A stretch of DNA of 34,116 nucleotides, taken from NCBI GenBank assembly GCA_009379735.1, contig WHTB01000012.1, positions 1 to 34,116 on the forward strand. The letters are read 5' to 3'. Shown in pieces: positions 6,193 to 13,708 of the stretch. A program made the position numbers and the translations under genes. Source of the stretch: Propionibacteriales bacterium (GTDB taxonomy: Bacteria; Actinomycetota; Actinomycetes; Propionibacteriales; Nocardioidaceae). How positions within the stretch are numbered: the stretch's first letter is position 1; each line of letters opens with the position of its first letter. Under the pieces are notes generated by a model. It saw nothing but the letters and a program-made list of their open reading frames with translations, ran no database searches and was not told the DNA's origin.

Positions 6193-8718
6193 ATGACTCG
6201 CAGCACGCTGGTCGTCGTCGGCCATGGCATGGTCGGTCACCGTGTCGTCGAGTGCGCCGTGGAGCGGGGTCTGACGGCCGAGTGGGACGTGGTCGTGCTC
6301 GGCGAGGAGACCCGGCCTGCGTATAACCGCGTCGGTCTTTCGTCGTACCTCTCCGGGACCGATGCCGACGGTCTGTCGCTGCTCCCGAGTGGCGGTTACG
6401 ACGACCCGGCCGTCGACCTGCGGCTCGACTCGCCGGTGGTCGGCGTCGACCGGGAGCGGCAGGTGGTGATGACGTCGTCAGGGGAGGTGACGGCGTACGA
6501 CGTGCTGGTGCTCGCCACCGGCTCGGTCCCGTTCGTGCCGCCGCTGCCCGGACGGGACGCGACGGGTTGCTTCGTCTACCGGACCATCGACGACCTCGAC
6601 GCGATCCGGGACGCGGCCGCGACCGCGCGCACCGGCATCGTGGTCGGTGGTGGCCTGCTCGGCCTGGAGGCGGCCAACGCGCTGCTGCACCTCGCCCTGG
6701 AGACGCATGTCGTGGAGATGGCGCCGCGGCTGATGCCGCTGCAGGTCGACGACGCCGGCGGCGCGGTCCTCCGGCGTCACGTCGAGGGTTTGGGCGTACG
6801 GGTGCACTGCGACGCGCGCACGGAATCCGTCCTGGTCGACGACGACGGTCGGGCCGCGGGCCTCGCCATCGCCGACGCGCCACCGATCACTGCGGACGTG
6901 GTGGTGTTCTCGGCCGGCATCCGGCCGCGCGACCAGGTCGCACGTCAGTGCGGTCTCGGCGTCGCGGAGCGCGGCGGCATCCTCGTCGACGAGCAGTGCC
7001 GCACCGACGACCCGGCGATCTTCGCGGTGGGTGAGTGTGCGGCGCCGGGCGGCAGGGTCTACGGGCTGGTCGCTCCCGGGTACGCGATGGCCGAGGTCGT
7101 CGTCGACCGGCTGCTCGGCGGGGACCGCGGTTTCACCGGCGCGGACATGTCGACCAAGCTCAAGCTGCTCGGCGTCGACGTGGCGAGCTTCGGTGACACG
7201 TCCGGGTCCGACGACACGCTCGACCTGGTCTTCTCCGACCAGGTGACCGGGGTCTACAAGCGGCTGCTGGTCGACGCCGACGGTGCGCGGCTGCGCGGCG
7301 GGATCTTGGTGGGTGACGCGTCGGCGTACGGCGTGCTCCGACCGCTGGCCACCAGCGGGGCCTCGTTGCCGGACGACGTGGAGTCGCTGCTGCTGCCGCT
7401 CGGAGCCGACGCCGCCGCGCTGACCGACCAGGCCGTGGTGTGCAGCTGCCGCAACGTCGACCGAGCCACGATCAGCGGCACCATCCGGGAGAACGGCTGC
7501 ACCGACCTCGGCTGCGTGAAGAAGTGCACGACGGCCGGCACGGTGTGCGGCAGCTGTGCCCCCGTGGTCAAGGGGTTGCTCGACGCCGAGCTGGCGGCGG
7601 CCGGGGTGGTCGTCCCGAACGGCATCTGCGAACACTTCGAGCTGTCCCGCCAGGACATGTTCGACGTGATCCGGGTGCAGCAGCTGCGTACGTTCGACGC
7701 GATCGTCGCCGCCCACGGCCGCGGCCGCGGCTGCGACATCTGCAAGCCGGCAATCGCGTCGATCCTGGCCAGCCAGACCGGCGGCTACGTCCTCGGCCGG
7801 GAGACCGTCGCGTTGCAGGACACCAACGACGCGTTCCTCGCCAACATCCAGCGCAACGGCACGTACTCCGTGGTCCCGCGCGTGCCCGGCGGCGAGATCA
7901 CCCCCGACAAGCTGATCGTGATCGGCGAGGTCGCACGGGACTTCGCGCTCTACACCAAGATCACCGGCGGACAGCGGATCGACCTGCTCGGCGCCCGGGT
8001 CGAACAGCTGCCACAGATCTGGCGTCGGCTGGTGGACGCCGGATTCGAGTCCGGCCACGCGTACGGCAAGGCGCTGCGCACGGTGAAGTCGTGTGTGGGC
8101 AGCACCTGGTGCCGGTACGGCGTGCAGGACTCGGTGCGGCTCGCCATCGACCTCGAGCTGCGCTACCGGGGCCTGCGCGCGCCGCACAAGATCAAGGCGG
8201 GTGTGTCCGGCTGTGCCCGCGAGTGTGCCGAGGCCCGGTCCAAGGACGTCGGCGTGATCGCGACCGAGCGCGGTTGGAACCTGTACGTCGGCGGTAACGG
8301 CGGAGCGTCGCCACGGCATGCGCGCGAGCTCGCGGGCGACCTCGACACCGAGACGCTGGTGCGGTACGTCGACCGGTTCCTGATGTACTACGTGCGCACC
8401 GCCGACCGGCTGCAGCGCACCGCGGCCTGGATCGAGTCGGTCGACGGCGGGCTCGACCACGTCCGTGCGGTCGTCGTAGACGACGTACTCGGGCTCGGTG
8501 CGGACCTGGAGGCGGACCTGACTGCGCACGTCGCGTCGTACGCCGACGAGTGGCAGACGACGCTGGACGACCCCGACGCGCTGCGCCGGTTCGTGTCGTT
8601 CGTCAACGCGCGCGAGACGCCCGACCCGAGCATCGGCTTCGTCGCCGAGCGGGGTCAGCCCCGGCCCGCGGAGCCGGTCCTGGTCGCCGGCGACAGCATC
8701 CCGGTCGGTGCACCCTGA
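6193..8718 (+). CDS. nirB: NADH-dependent nitrite reductase, large subunit
   Basis: This encodes 841 residues and catalyses six-electron reduction of nitrite to ammonium in the cytoplasm. Domains in order: pyridine-nucleotide-disulfide reductase FAD/NADH module (about 1-330); a BFD-like [2Fe-2S] domain with Cys417, Cys419, Cys452 and Cys455; a linker with a further CDIC pair; and the siroheme/[4Fe-4S] sulfite/nitrite reductase half-domains, where Cys634, Cys640, Cys674 and Cys678 form the cluster/siroheme ligand set. The length is that of full-size NirB. The ATG at 6193 is chosen because a near-perfect GAAGGAGG precedes it by 4-5 bp; upstream in-frame starts have none. The stop overlaps the nirD start by one base. 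The N-terminal half is paralogous to the preceding flavoprotein. Confidence 0.97.
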   Translation: MTRSTLVVVGHGMVGHRVVECAVERGLTAEWDVVVLGEETRPAYNRVGLSSYLSGTDADGLSLLPSGGYDDPAVDLRLDSPVVGVDRERQVVMTSSGEVTAYDVLVLATGSVPFVPPLPGRDATGCFVYRTIDDLDAIRDAAATARTGIVVGGGLLGLEAANALLHLALETHVVEMAPRLMPLQVDDAGGAVLRRHVEGLGVRVHCDARTESVLVDDDGRAAGLAIADAPPITADVVVFSAGIRPRDQVARQCGLGVAERGGILVDEQCRTDDPAIFAVGECAAPGGRVYGLVAPGYAMAEVVVDRLLGGDRGFTGADMSTKLKLLGVDVASFGDTSGSDDTLDLVFSDQVTGVYKRLLVDADGARLRGGILVGDASAYGVLRPLATSGASLPDDVESLLLPLGADAAALTDQAVVCSCRNVDRATISGTIRENGCTDLGCVKKCTTAGTVCGSCAPVVKGLLDAELAAAGVVVPNGICEHFELSRQDMFDVIRVQQLRTFDAIVAAHGRGRGCDICKPAIASILASQTGGYVLGRETVALQDTNDAFLANIQRNGTYSVVPRVPGGEITPDKLIVIGEVARDFALYTKITGGQRIDLLGARVEQLPQIWRRLVDAGFESGHAYGKALRTVKSCVGSTWCRYGVQDSVRLAIDLELRYRGLRAPHKIKAGVSGCARECAEARSKDVGVIATERGWNLYVGGNGGASPRHARELAGDLDTETLVRYVDRFLMYYVRTADRLQRTAAWIESVDGGLDHVRAVVVDDVLGLGADLEADLTAHVASYADEWQTTLDDPDALRRFVSFVNARETPDPSIGFVAERGQPRPAEPVLVAGDSIPVGAP

Positions 8719-9041
8719 TGCCGACCTGGACGCAGGTCTGCCGGCTCGACGACCTCGACGTCGAGCGCGGTGCGGCCGCGATCGTCGGCTCCGGCCAGGT
8801 GGCGGTGTTCCGGCTGCACGACGGCAGCGTGCACGCGGTCGGCAACCTTGACCCGTTCAGCGGTGCGCAGGTGCTGGCCCGCGGGATCGTCGGCACCCGC
8901 GGCGGCACCGACTTCGTGGCCTCGCCGATGCACAAGCAGGGCTTCGACCTGCGGACCGGGCGCTGCCTCGATGACCCGGACATCGCCGTCCCGGTGTACG
9001 CGGTCCGGGTGGTGGAGGGTGTGGTCGAGGTGTCTCCTTGA
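8718..9041 (+). CDS. nirD: Nitrite reductase small subunit (Rieske-like fold)
   Basis: This encodes 107 residues, the usual NirD length. It has the Rieske-type beta fold signature (VFRLHDGSVHAVGNLDPFSGAQVLARG, then a SPMHKQGFDLRTGRC segment) but lacks the two CxH pairs that bind an iron-sulfur cluster in true Rieske proteins, as is normal for NirD. It is an accessory subunit of NirB needed for activity. The ATG at 8718 overlaps the nirB TGA by one base, and the stop overlaps the TTG start of nnaR by three, indicating a tightly coupled nirB-nirD-nnaR transcript. Confidence 0.95.
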   Translation: MPTWTQVCRLDDLDVERGAAAIVGSGQVAVFRLHDGSVHAVGNLDPFSGAQVLARGIVGTRGGTDFVASPMHKQGFDLRTGRCLDDPDIAVPVYAVRVVEGVVEVSP

Positions 9042-10147
9042 GTACGGACGGGCCGCTGCCGCTGGCCGGCTATCGGGTCGGCGTGACCGCCGCCCGCCGT
9101 CAGGACGAGCTCGTCGCGCTGCTCGAACGCAAGGGCGCCGAGGTGACCTGCGCCTCCGCGATGCGGATCGCGCCGCTGGACGACGACGCCGACCTGCTGG
9201 CCGCGACCCGGGCGTGTCTGGAGCAGTCGCCGGACTTCGTGGTGGCGACCACCGGCATCGGCTTCCGCGGCTGGTGTGAGGCCGCCGACGGCTGGGGTCT
9301 CGGTGACGACCTGCGGTCGGCGCTCGGTGAAGCCACCGTGCTGGCCCGCGGCCCGAAGACGGTCGGGGCGATCCGGGCCGCCGGGCTGCGTGAGTCGTGG
9401 TCGCCGGAGGACGAGTCGCTGCAGGCGGTCGTCGACCAGCTGCTGACGTGCGACCTGCAGGGCCGGCGGATCGTGCTGCAGGAGCACGGGAAGCCGGCCG
9501 CCGCCGCGACGCAGACGCTGCGCGAGCAGGGCGCGGAGGTCGTCACGGTCACGGTCTATCGCTGGGAGACGGTGGCCGACCAGCGCCCGGTGTCCCGGCT
9601 GCTCGACCAGGTGCTGCAGCGCGAGATCGATGCGCTGACGTTCACCAGCGCGCCGGGCGCATCGGCGTTCCTGGAGGTCGCCGACCGCGGCGGCCGGCTG
9701 GGAGATCTGGTCGACGCGCTGCGCAGCGACGTGCTCGCGGCGTGTGTCGGCCCGGTCACCGCGGCGCCGATCGAGCGTCTGGGGGTACGCACGGTGCAGC
9801 CCGAGCGCGGCCGCCTCGGTGCCCTGGTCCGCGAGCTGGTGCTGCACCTGACCGAGCGCCGGGTCGCCACCATCGACGTGCCCGGTCGGAGCATCGACGT
9901 ACGCGCGGGGGCGGTCGTCGTCGACGGCCGGCCGGTGCCGCTGTCGCCAGTCCCGCGGGCCGTCCTGACCGCACTCGCCGAGCATCCCGGCCGGGTGCTG
10001 TCCCGGCAGGAGCTGCTGCGCTGCCTGCCGTCGGCGTCCAGTGAGCACGCCGTCGAGGTCGCGGTGGCCCGGCTGCGGGAGGCGGTCGGCGCTGACCTGG
10101 TGCAGACCGTGGTCAAGCGCGGCTACCGGCTCGCGGTGACGGCGTGA
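9038..10147 (+). CDS. nnaR: Nitrate/nitrite assimilation regulator: HemD-like domain fused to winged-helix DNA-binding domain
   Basis: This encodes 369 residues. Residues about 10-255 have the uroporphyrinogen-III synthase (HemD) fold; residues about 270-367 form an OmpR/PhoB-type winged helix (SPVPRAVLTALAEHPGRVLS, VEVAVARLREAVG, TVVKRGYRL). This two-domain layout is that of NnaR of Streptomyces and mycobacteria, which co-regulates nitrate assimilation genes with GlnR. Whether the HemD-like part is an enzyme, a siroheme-precursor sensor or a fold relic is unsettled; its place right after the siroheme enzyme NirBD suggests sensing of a siroheme-pathway or nitrite signal. The start is a TTG at 9038 (TTGA overlap with the nirD stop), chosen from the overlap and the good alignment of the N-terminus; no better start exists nearby. 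A period-8 GTGACGGC triplet runs across the stop codon. Confidence 0.88.
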   Translation: MSTDGPLPLAGYRVGVTAARRQDELVALLERKGAEVTCASAMRIAPLDDDADLLAATRACLEQSPDFVVATTGIGFRGWCEAADGWGLGDDLRSALGEATVLARGPKTVGAIRAAGLRESWSPEDESLQAVVDQLLTCDLQGRRIVLQEHGKPAAAATQTLREQGAEVVTVTVYRWETVADQRPVSRLLDQVLQREIDALTFTSAPGASAFLEVADRGGRLGDLVDALRSDVLAACVGPVTAAPIERLGVRTVQPERGRLGALVRELVLHLTERRVATIDVPGRSIDVRAGAVVVDGRPVPLSPVPRAVLTALAEHPGRVLSRQELLRCLPSASSEHAVEVAVARLREAVGADLVQTVVKRGYRLAVTA

Positions 10148-10272
10148 CGGCGTGACGGCGCGGAGTACCCGGAGCCGAATTTTGGCAGAAACCACTACCC
10201 GCAGTCGTCGGGGAGCCCTACCGTGGGGTTGATTGCGCTGAGTAAACAGCGCCCCGTTCCTGTGGGGGAAGC

Positions 10273-10728
10273 ATGAGATCTACCTATCGCGCCCTGGCGG
10301 GCCTGATCGCCATCGGTGTCGTCCTGCAAGCCGCGACCATCGCGCTCGCCTGGTTCGGCGTCATGAATGACGTCGACGGCGGCGCCGTCTATGACGAAGG
10401 CACGGAGTACAACGCTGGACAGTCGCTGCACGCCATCCTCGGCATGATAGTGATCCCCGTGCTCGCTCTGCTGCTGATGATCGTGTCGTTCTTCACGAAG
10501 GTGCCCGGCGCCGTCAAGTGGGCCGGTCTCGTCCTGCTGGTTGTTGTCGTCCAGGTCCTGCTGGCGTTCGCCTCCTTCGGGGCACCCATCCTCGGGACCT
10601 TGCACGGCGCCAACGCGCTGGTGGTGATGGGCGCCGCCGGCATGGCTTCCCGGCGTGTCCAGAGTTCGGTCGGTGCACCTGAGCAGGCCACCGCGCAGCC
10701 CACGGCCGGTGCCGGAGCCGGTGCCTGA
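10273..10728 (+). CDS. Four-helix small membrane protein of unknown function
   Basis: This encodes 151 residues with four likely helices at about 7-29, 50-72, 79-101 and 105-124, then an Ala/Gly/Pro-rich cytoplasmic tail. His residues sit inside or at the edges of helices 2 and 4 (SLHAILG, LGTLHGANAL), which could be metal or haem ligands. The pattern recalls the DUF6220 class of small four-helix proteins, but I cannot confirm it. ATG at 10273 follows GGGGGAA at a normal distance. The 3' end overlaps the multicopper oxidase start by 8 bp, so the two proteins are probably made together and the membrane protein may serve the oxidase (anchoring, electron source or copper handling). A 125-bp gap separates it from nnaR, so it is likely a separate transcript. 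Confidence 0.75.
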   Translation: MRSTYRALAGLIAIGVVLQAATIALAWFGVMNDVDGGAVYDEGTEYNAGQSLHAILGMIVIPVLALLLMIVSFFTKVPGAVKWAGLVLLVVVVQVLLAFASFGAPILGTLHGANALVVMGAAGMASRRVQSSVGAPEQATAQPTAGAGAGA

Positions 10729-12235
10729 GCCGAAGACTGGTCCCCGCGGGCTGCCGCAACTGTCGAGCACATCCCGCCGATGGATCGGCATCGGCGGTGG
10801 TGTGCTGTTTGCCGTCGCGCTCGGGTTCGTCGGGTGGACGTGGTGGGGCAGCCTGGTCCCCGACACGTACTCGATGGACGACATGGGCGTCGCCGACTTC
10901 GGTGGGGGCGAGGCGGTGGCGCACGAGGCGGCGCACGGCGGGTCGGCCGTCGGCGTCGACACACTGACCGGGCCGCCCGACGGTGAGCCCGACGTGTCGG
11001 AGACGCTGGTCGCGCGCGCCGGGAAGGTCGAGATCGGCGGCGACGGGGCGCGTGCCGTCGACGGCTACACGCTCAACGACACCTCGCCCGGTCCGGTGAT
11101 CCGGGCCAAGCAGGGCGACCTCGTGGAGGTGCGCCTGGTCAACGAGTCGGTGCCCGACGGCGTGACACTGCACTGGCACGGCGTCGACGTACCCAATGCC
11201 GAGGACGGCGTGGCCGGAGTCACCCAGGACGCCGTGCAGGAAGGCGAGGAGCACGTCTACCGGTTCGTCGCCGAGGACGCAGGCACGTACTGGTACCACT
11301 CCCACCAGGTGTCGCACGAGCAGGTCAAGCGGGGGTTGCTCGGCACGCTGGTGATCGAGCCGGCGCGCGGTCCGTCGACCGACGACGTGGTCGCCGCCGT
11401 CCACACGTACTCAGGTCAGCGCACCGTCCAGGGCATGGTGGGGGAGCAGCACGTCGAGGCCGCGGCGGGCTCGACCCGGCGGGTGCGGGTGGTAAACACC
11501 AACGACGGGGCGGTGCGCACCTGGGTGTCGGGTGCGCCGTACCGGGTGGTCGCGGTCGACGGCAGGGAGATCAACGGGCCGACCCCGGTCGAGGGGAAGA
11601 CGGTGTCGGTGCCCGCCGGCGGACGGGTCGACCTGGAAGTCGAGATCCCCGACGACGGGGTGCGCGTGTCGTTCGGCGGTGGCGCCTCGCTGGTGCTCGG
11701 CCCGGCCGATGCAGACGCGCCCACCGACGACGAGCCGAAGCAGCGGTTCGACCCGTTGACGTACGGCTCGCCGGCCGACATCGGCTTCGACCCGGACGCC
11801 GCCGACCGGTCGTTCGAGTACCGGATCGGGCGAAGGATCGGCTTCCTGGACGGGCGCCCGGGGTTCTGGTGGACCATCAACGGCAGCATCTTCCCGGACG
11901 TACCGATGTACATGGTGCAGGAGGGCGACGTCGTCCGGATGACGATCAGCAATGACAGCGGCAAGGTGCACCCGATGCATCTGCACGGGCACCATGCGGT
12001 GGTGCTGTCGCGCGACGGCGTCTCGGCGTCGGGCAGCCCGTGGTGGGTCGACTCGTTGGACGTCAGGGACGGCGAGACGTTCGAGGTCGCGCTGGTCGCC
12101 GACAACCCGGGCATCTGGATGGACCACTGCCACAACCTCATCCACGCCTCCGAAGGGCTGGTCGCGCACCTGTCGTACGTCGGTGTGAGTACGCCGTTCC
12201 GGGTCGGCGGGGCGGACCACAACCACCCCGAATAA
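10721..12235 (+). CDS. Membrane-anchored multicopper oxidase
   Basis: This encodes 504 residues. The N-terminus is a short Pro-rich cytoplasmic stretch followed by one membrane helix at about residues 24-46 (GGGVLFAVALGFVGWTWW), which places the enzyme outside the membrane. All four copper motifs of three-domain laccase-type oxidases are present: HWHG (His151, His153), WYHSH (His193, His195), HPMHLHGH (His417, His420, His422) and HCHNLIH (His469, Cys470, His471, His475), with Leu480 in the axial type-1 position. The presence of both T2/T3 sets argues for oxygen-reducing oxidase rather than copper nitrite reductase. GTG at 10721 is preferred (overlap with the upstream gene, GGAG just ahead); GTG at 10709 is an in-frame alternative. 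The substrate is unknown: cuprous copper, phenolics or organic reductants are possible. Confidence 0.9.
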   Translation: MPEPKTGPRGLPQLSSTSRRWIGIGGGVLFAVALGFVGWTWWGSLVPDTYSMDDMGVADFGGGEAVAHEAAHGGSAVGVDTLTGPPDGEPDVSETLVARAGKVEIGGDGARAVDGYTLNDTSPGPVIRAKQGDLVEVRLVNESVPDGVTLHWHGVDVPNAEDGVAGVTQDAVQEGEEHVYRFVAEDAGTYWYHSHQVSHEQVKRGLLGTLVIEPARGPSTDDVVAAVHTYSGQRTVQGMVGEQHVEAAAGSTRRVRVVNTNDGAVRTWVSGAPYRVVAVDGREINGPTPVEGKTVSVPAGGRVDLEVEIPDDGVRVSFGGGASLVLGPADADAPTDDEPKQRFDPLTYGSPADIGFDPDAADRSFEYRIGRRIGFLDGRPGFWWTINGSIFPDVPMYMVQEGDVVRMTISNDSGKVHPMHLHGHHAVVLSRDGVSASGSPWWVDSLDVRDGETFEVALVADNPGIWMDHCHNLIHASEGLVAHLSYVGVSTPFRVGGADHNHPE

Positions 12236-12242
12236 CCCCCGC

Positions 12243-12299
12243 TGAGTGTGACGTTCTCGACAGACACGCCGGCGTGTCGCGTCGGAAACGTCACACTCA
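12243..12299. repeat. 57-bp near-perfect palindrome after the multicopper oxidase gene
   Basis: Arms of about 20 bp (TGAGTGTGACGTT... at 12243 and its complement ending at 12299, two internal mismatches) enclose a perfect 16-bp palindrome, GACACGCCGGCGTGTC (12263-12278). It lies 7 bp after the oxidase stop and 21 bp before the methyltransferase start. There is no T-run. It could be a strong terminator of the U-less actinobacterial type, or a copy of a dispersed palindromic element. Confidence 0.75.
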
Positions 12300-12320
12300 C
12301 CGGGGAGGGGCCGGGCTGCC

Positions 12321-13124
12321 ATGCTGGGGCCCATGCCGGACGACGTCTACACCCACGGTCATGCCGACGCCGTGCTCCGGTCGCACCGCTGGCGTACGGC
12401 GGAGAACTCGGCGGCCTATCTGCTGCCCCAGCTCCCGAGCGACGCCGTCGTGCTCGACGTCGGATGCGGGCCTGGCACGATCAGCGTCGACCTGGCGGCA
12501 CGGGTGCCGCGAGGACGGGTGGTCGGCATCGACCGGTCCGCCGAGGTGGTGGCCGAGGCCGCCCTGCACGAGGTCCCGAACGCCCGGTTCGAGGCCGGCG
12601 ACGTCTACGCGCTGTCCTACGCCGACGCGTCGTTCGACGTCGTACACGCGCATCAGGTGCTGCAGCACCTCAGCGACCCGGTCGCCGCGCTCCGCGAGAT
12701 GCGGCGGGTCTGCCGACCGGGTGGCCTGGTGGCGGCGCGCGACAGTGACTACGGCGCGTTCACCTGGTGGCCGGAGTGCGACGCGATGGACGACTGGCTG
12801 ACCCTCTACCGGACCGTCGCCCGCGGCAACCGTGGCGAGCCGGACGCCGGGCGCCGGATCAAGAGCTGGGCGATCGCGGCGGGCTGCACCGACGTCACCG
12901 CGACCGCCAGTGTCTGGGGGTTCAGCAGCCCCGACGAGCGGGACTGGTGGGCGGGGCTGTGGGCGGACCGGGTCACCGCTTCGGCACTCGCGGAGCAGAC
13001 CGTCGCGCGCGGACTCGCCACGGCGGCCGACCTGGCCCGGATCGCCGACGGCTGGCGGGCCTGGGCGGCCAGCGCCGACGGGTGGTTCAGCGTCCTGCAC
13101 GGCGAGGTCCTCTGCCGCGTCTAA
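12321..13124 (+). CDS. Class I SAM-dependent methyltransferase
   Basis: This encodes 267 residues. It contains the SAM-binding motif I VVLDVGCGPG at about residues 42-51, an acidic residue ending strand 2 (VVGID), motif III GDVYALSYADASFDVVHAHQVLQH and the post-motif LREMRRVCRPGGLV, as in UbiE/COQ5-type small-molecule methyltransferases. The substrate cannot be inferred. The N-terminus (DDVYTHGHADAVLRSHRWRTAENSAAYLLP-type segment) is characteristic of an actinobacterial subfamily and suggests that the ATG at 12333 might be the real start; the ATG at 12321 has the better-spaced GGGGAGGGG. The gene appears monocistronic, convergent with ispF 7 bp downstream. Confidence 0.88.
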   Translation: MLGPMPDDVYTHGHADAVLRSHRWRTAENSAAYLLPQLPSDAVVLDVGCGPGTISVDLAARVPRGRVVGIDRSAEVVAEAALHEVPNARFEAGDVYALSYADASFDVVHAHQVLQHLSDPVAALREMRRVCRPGGLVAARDSDYGAFTWWPECDAMDDWLTLYRTVARGNRGEPDAGRRIKSWAIAAGCTDVTATASVWGFSSPDERDWWAGLWADRVTASALAEQTVARGLATAADLARIADGWRAWAASADGWFSVLHGEVLCRV

Positions 13125-13131
13125 CCAGACG

Positions 13132-13632
13132 TCACCCGGGTACGACCAGGGCGGTCGCGAGAGCTGCGATCCCTTCGCCGCGGCCGGTCAGCCCGAGACC
13201 GTCCGTCGTCGTCGCGCTGACCGACACCGGCGCGTCGACCAGCGCACTCAGCACGGCCTCGGCCTCGGCCCGCCGAGGACCGACCTGCGGCCGGTTGCCG
13301 ACCACCTGGATCGCCAGGTTCCCGACGGCGTAACCCGCCTCGCGCACCCGGCGCACCGTCTCCCCGAGCAGCGCCGCACCGCTGGCCCCGGCCCACGCCG
13401 GATCTGACGCGCCGAAGTTGCTGCCGAGATCACCGAGACCCGCCGCCGACAGCAGCGCGTCACAGGCTGCATGACACGCGACGTCGCCGTCGGAGTGCCC
13501 GGACAGGCCGGCCGGCTCGTCCGGCCACTCGAGCCCTGCCAGCCACAGCGCTCGGCCGGCCTCGAAGGGGTGGACGTCGACCCCGATGCCGGTGCGGATG
13601 GTCGGCTGCGCGCTGCTCACCCGTCCGATCAT
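13132..13632 (-). CDS. ispF: 2-C-methyl-D-erythritol 2,4-cyclodiphosphate synthase
   Basis: This encodes 166 residues and performs the fifth step of the MEP isoprenoid pathway, cyclising CDP-methylerythritol phosphate to MEcPP with release of CMP. Metal ligands Asp19 and His21 (GVDVHPF) and His54 (in [12 protein letters not shown]) are present, as is the family Ser-Asp-Gly-Asp loop, the DLGSNF loop and the C-terminal [15 protein letters not shown] motif. The start is the ATG at 13632, because GAGGTGG lies 6 bp upstream of it; the GTG at 13647 lacks such a site and would overlap that sequence. IspD is not adjacent on either side, unlike the ispD-ispF-cysS-rlmB arrangement of many actinobacteria; cysS and rlmB lie 2.6 kb away on the other strand, so this locus looks rearranged. 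Confidence 0.95.
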   Translation of the reverse strand: MIGRVSSAQPTIRTGIGVDVHPFEAGRALWLAGLEWPDEPAGLSGHSDGDVACHAACDALLSAAGLGDLGSNFGASDPAWAGASGAALLGETVRRVREAGYAVGNLAIQVVGNRPQVGPRRAEAEAVLSALVDAPVSVSATTTDGLGLTGRGEGIAALATALVVPG

Positions 13633-13708
13633 GCCGCACCACCTCACGAATGCCTTACCGATCCGTCGCGGGCGTGGGTACGAACGCCTGGTGAGGGAGG
13701 ATGGTCAC

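Noticed and set aside
6478-8529. 683-residue frame antisense to nirB
   Set aside because: It is a long antisense frame caused by G/C third-position bias; it has no motif, and nirB on the other strand is certain. Similar long antisense frames at 2247-4529 and 32284-34116 were rejected for the same reason.
9038-10147. Plain biosynthetic uroporphyrinogen-III synthase
   Set aside because: The C-terminal winged helix and the nirBD context fit the NnaR regulator better.
10136-10159. GTGACGGC in three period-8 copies across the nnaR stop as a phase-variation switch
   Set aside because: Only three copies, at the extreme C-terminus where a shift would change a few residues; most likely chance.
10721-12235. 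Copper nitrite reductase (because of the nitrate genes nearby)
   Set aside because: Nitrite reductases of the NirK type lack the second set of paired HxH trinuclear ligands; all four laccase-type motifs are present here.
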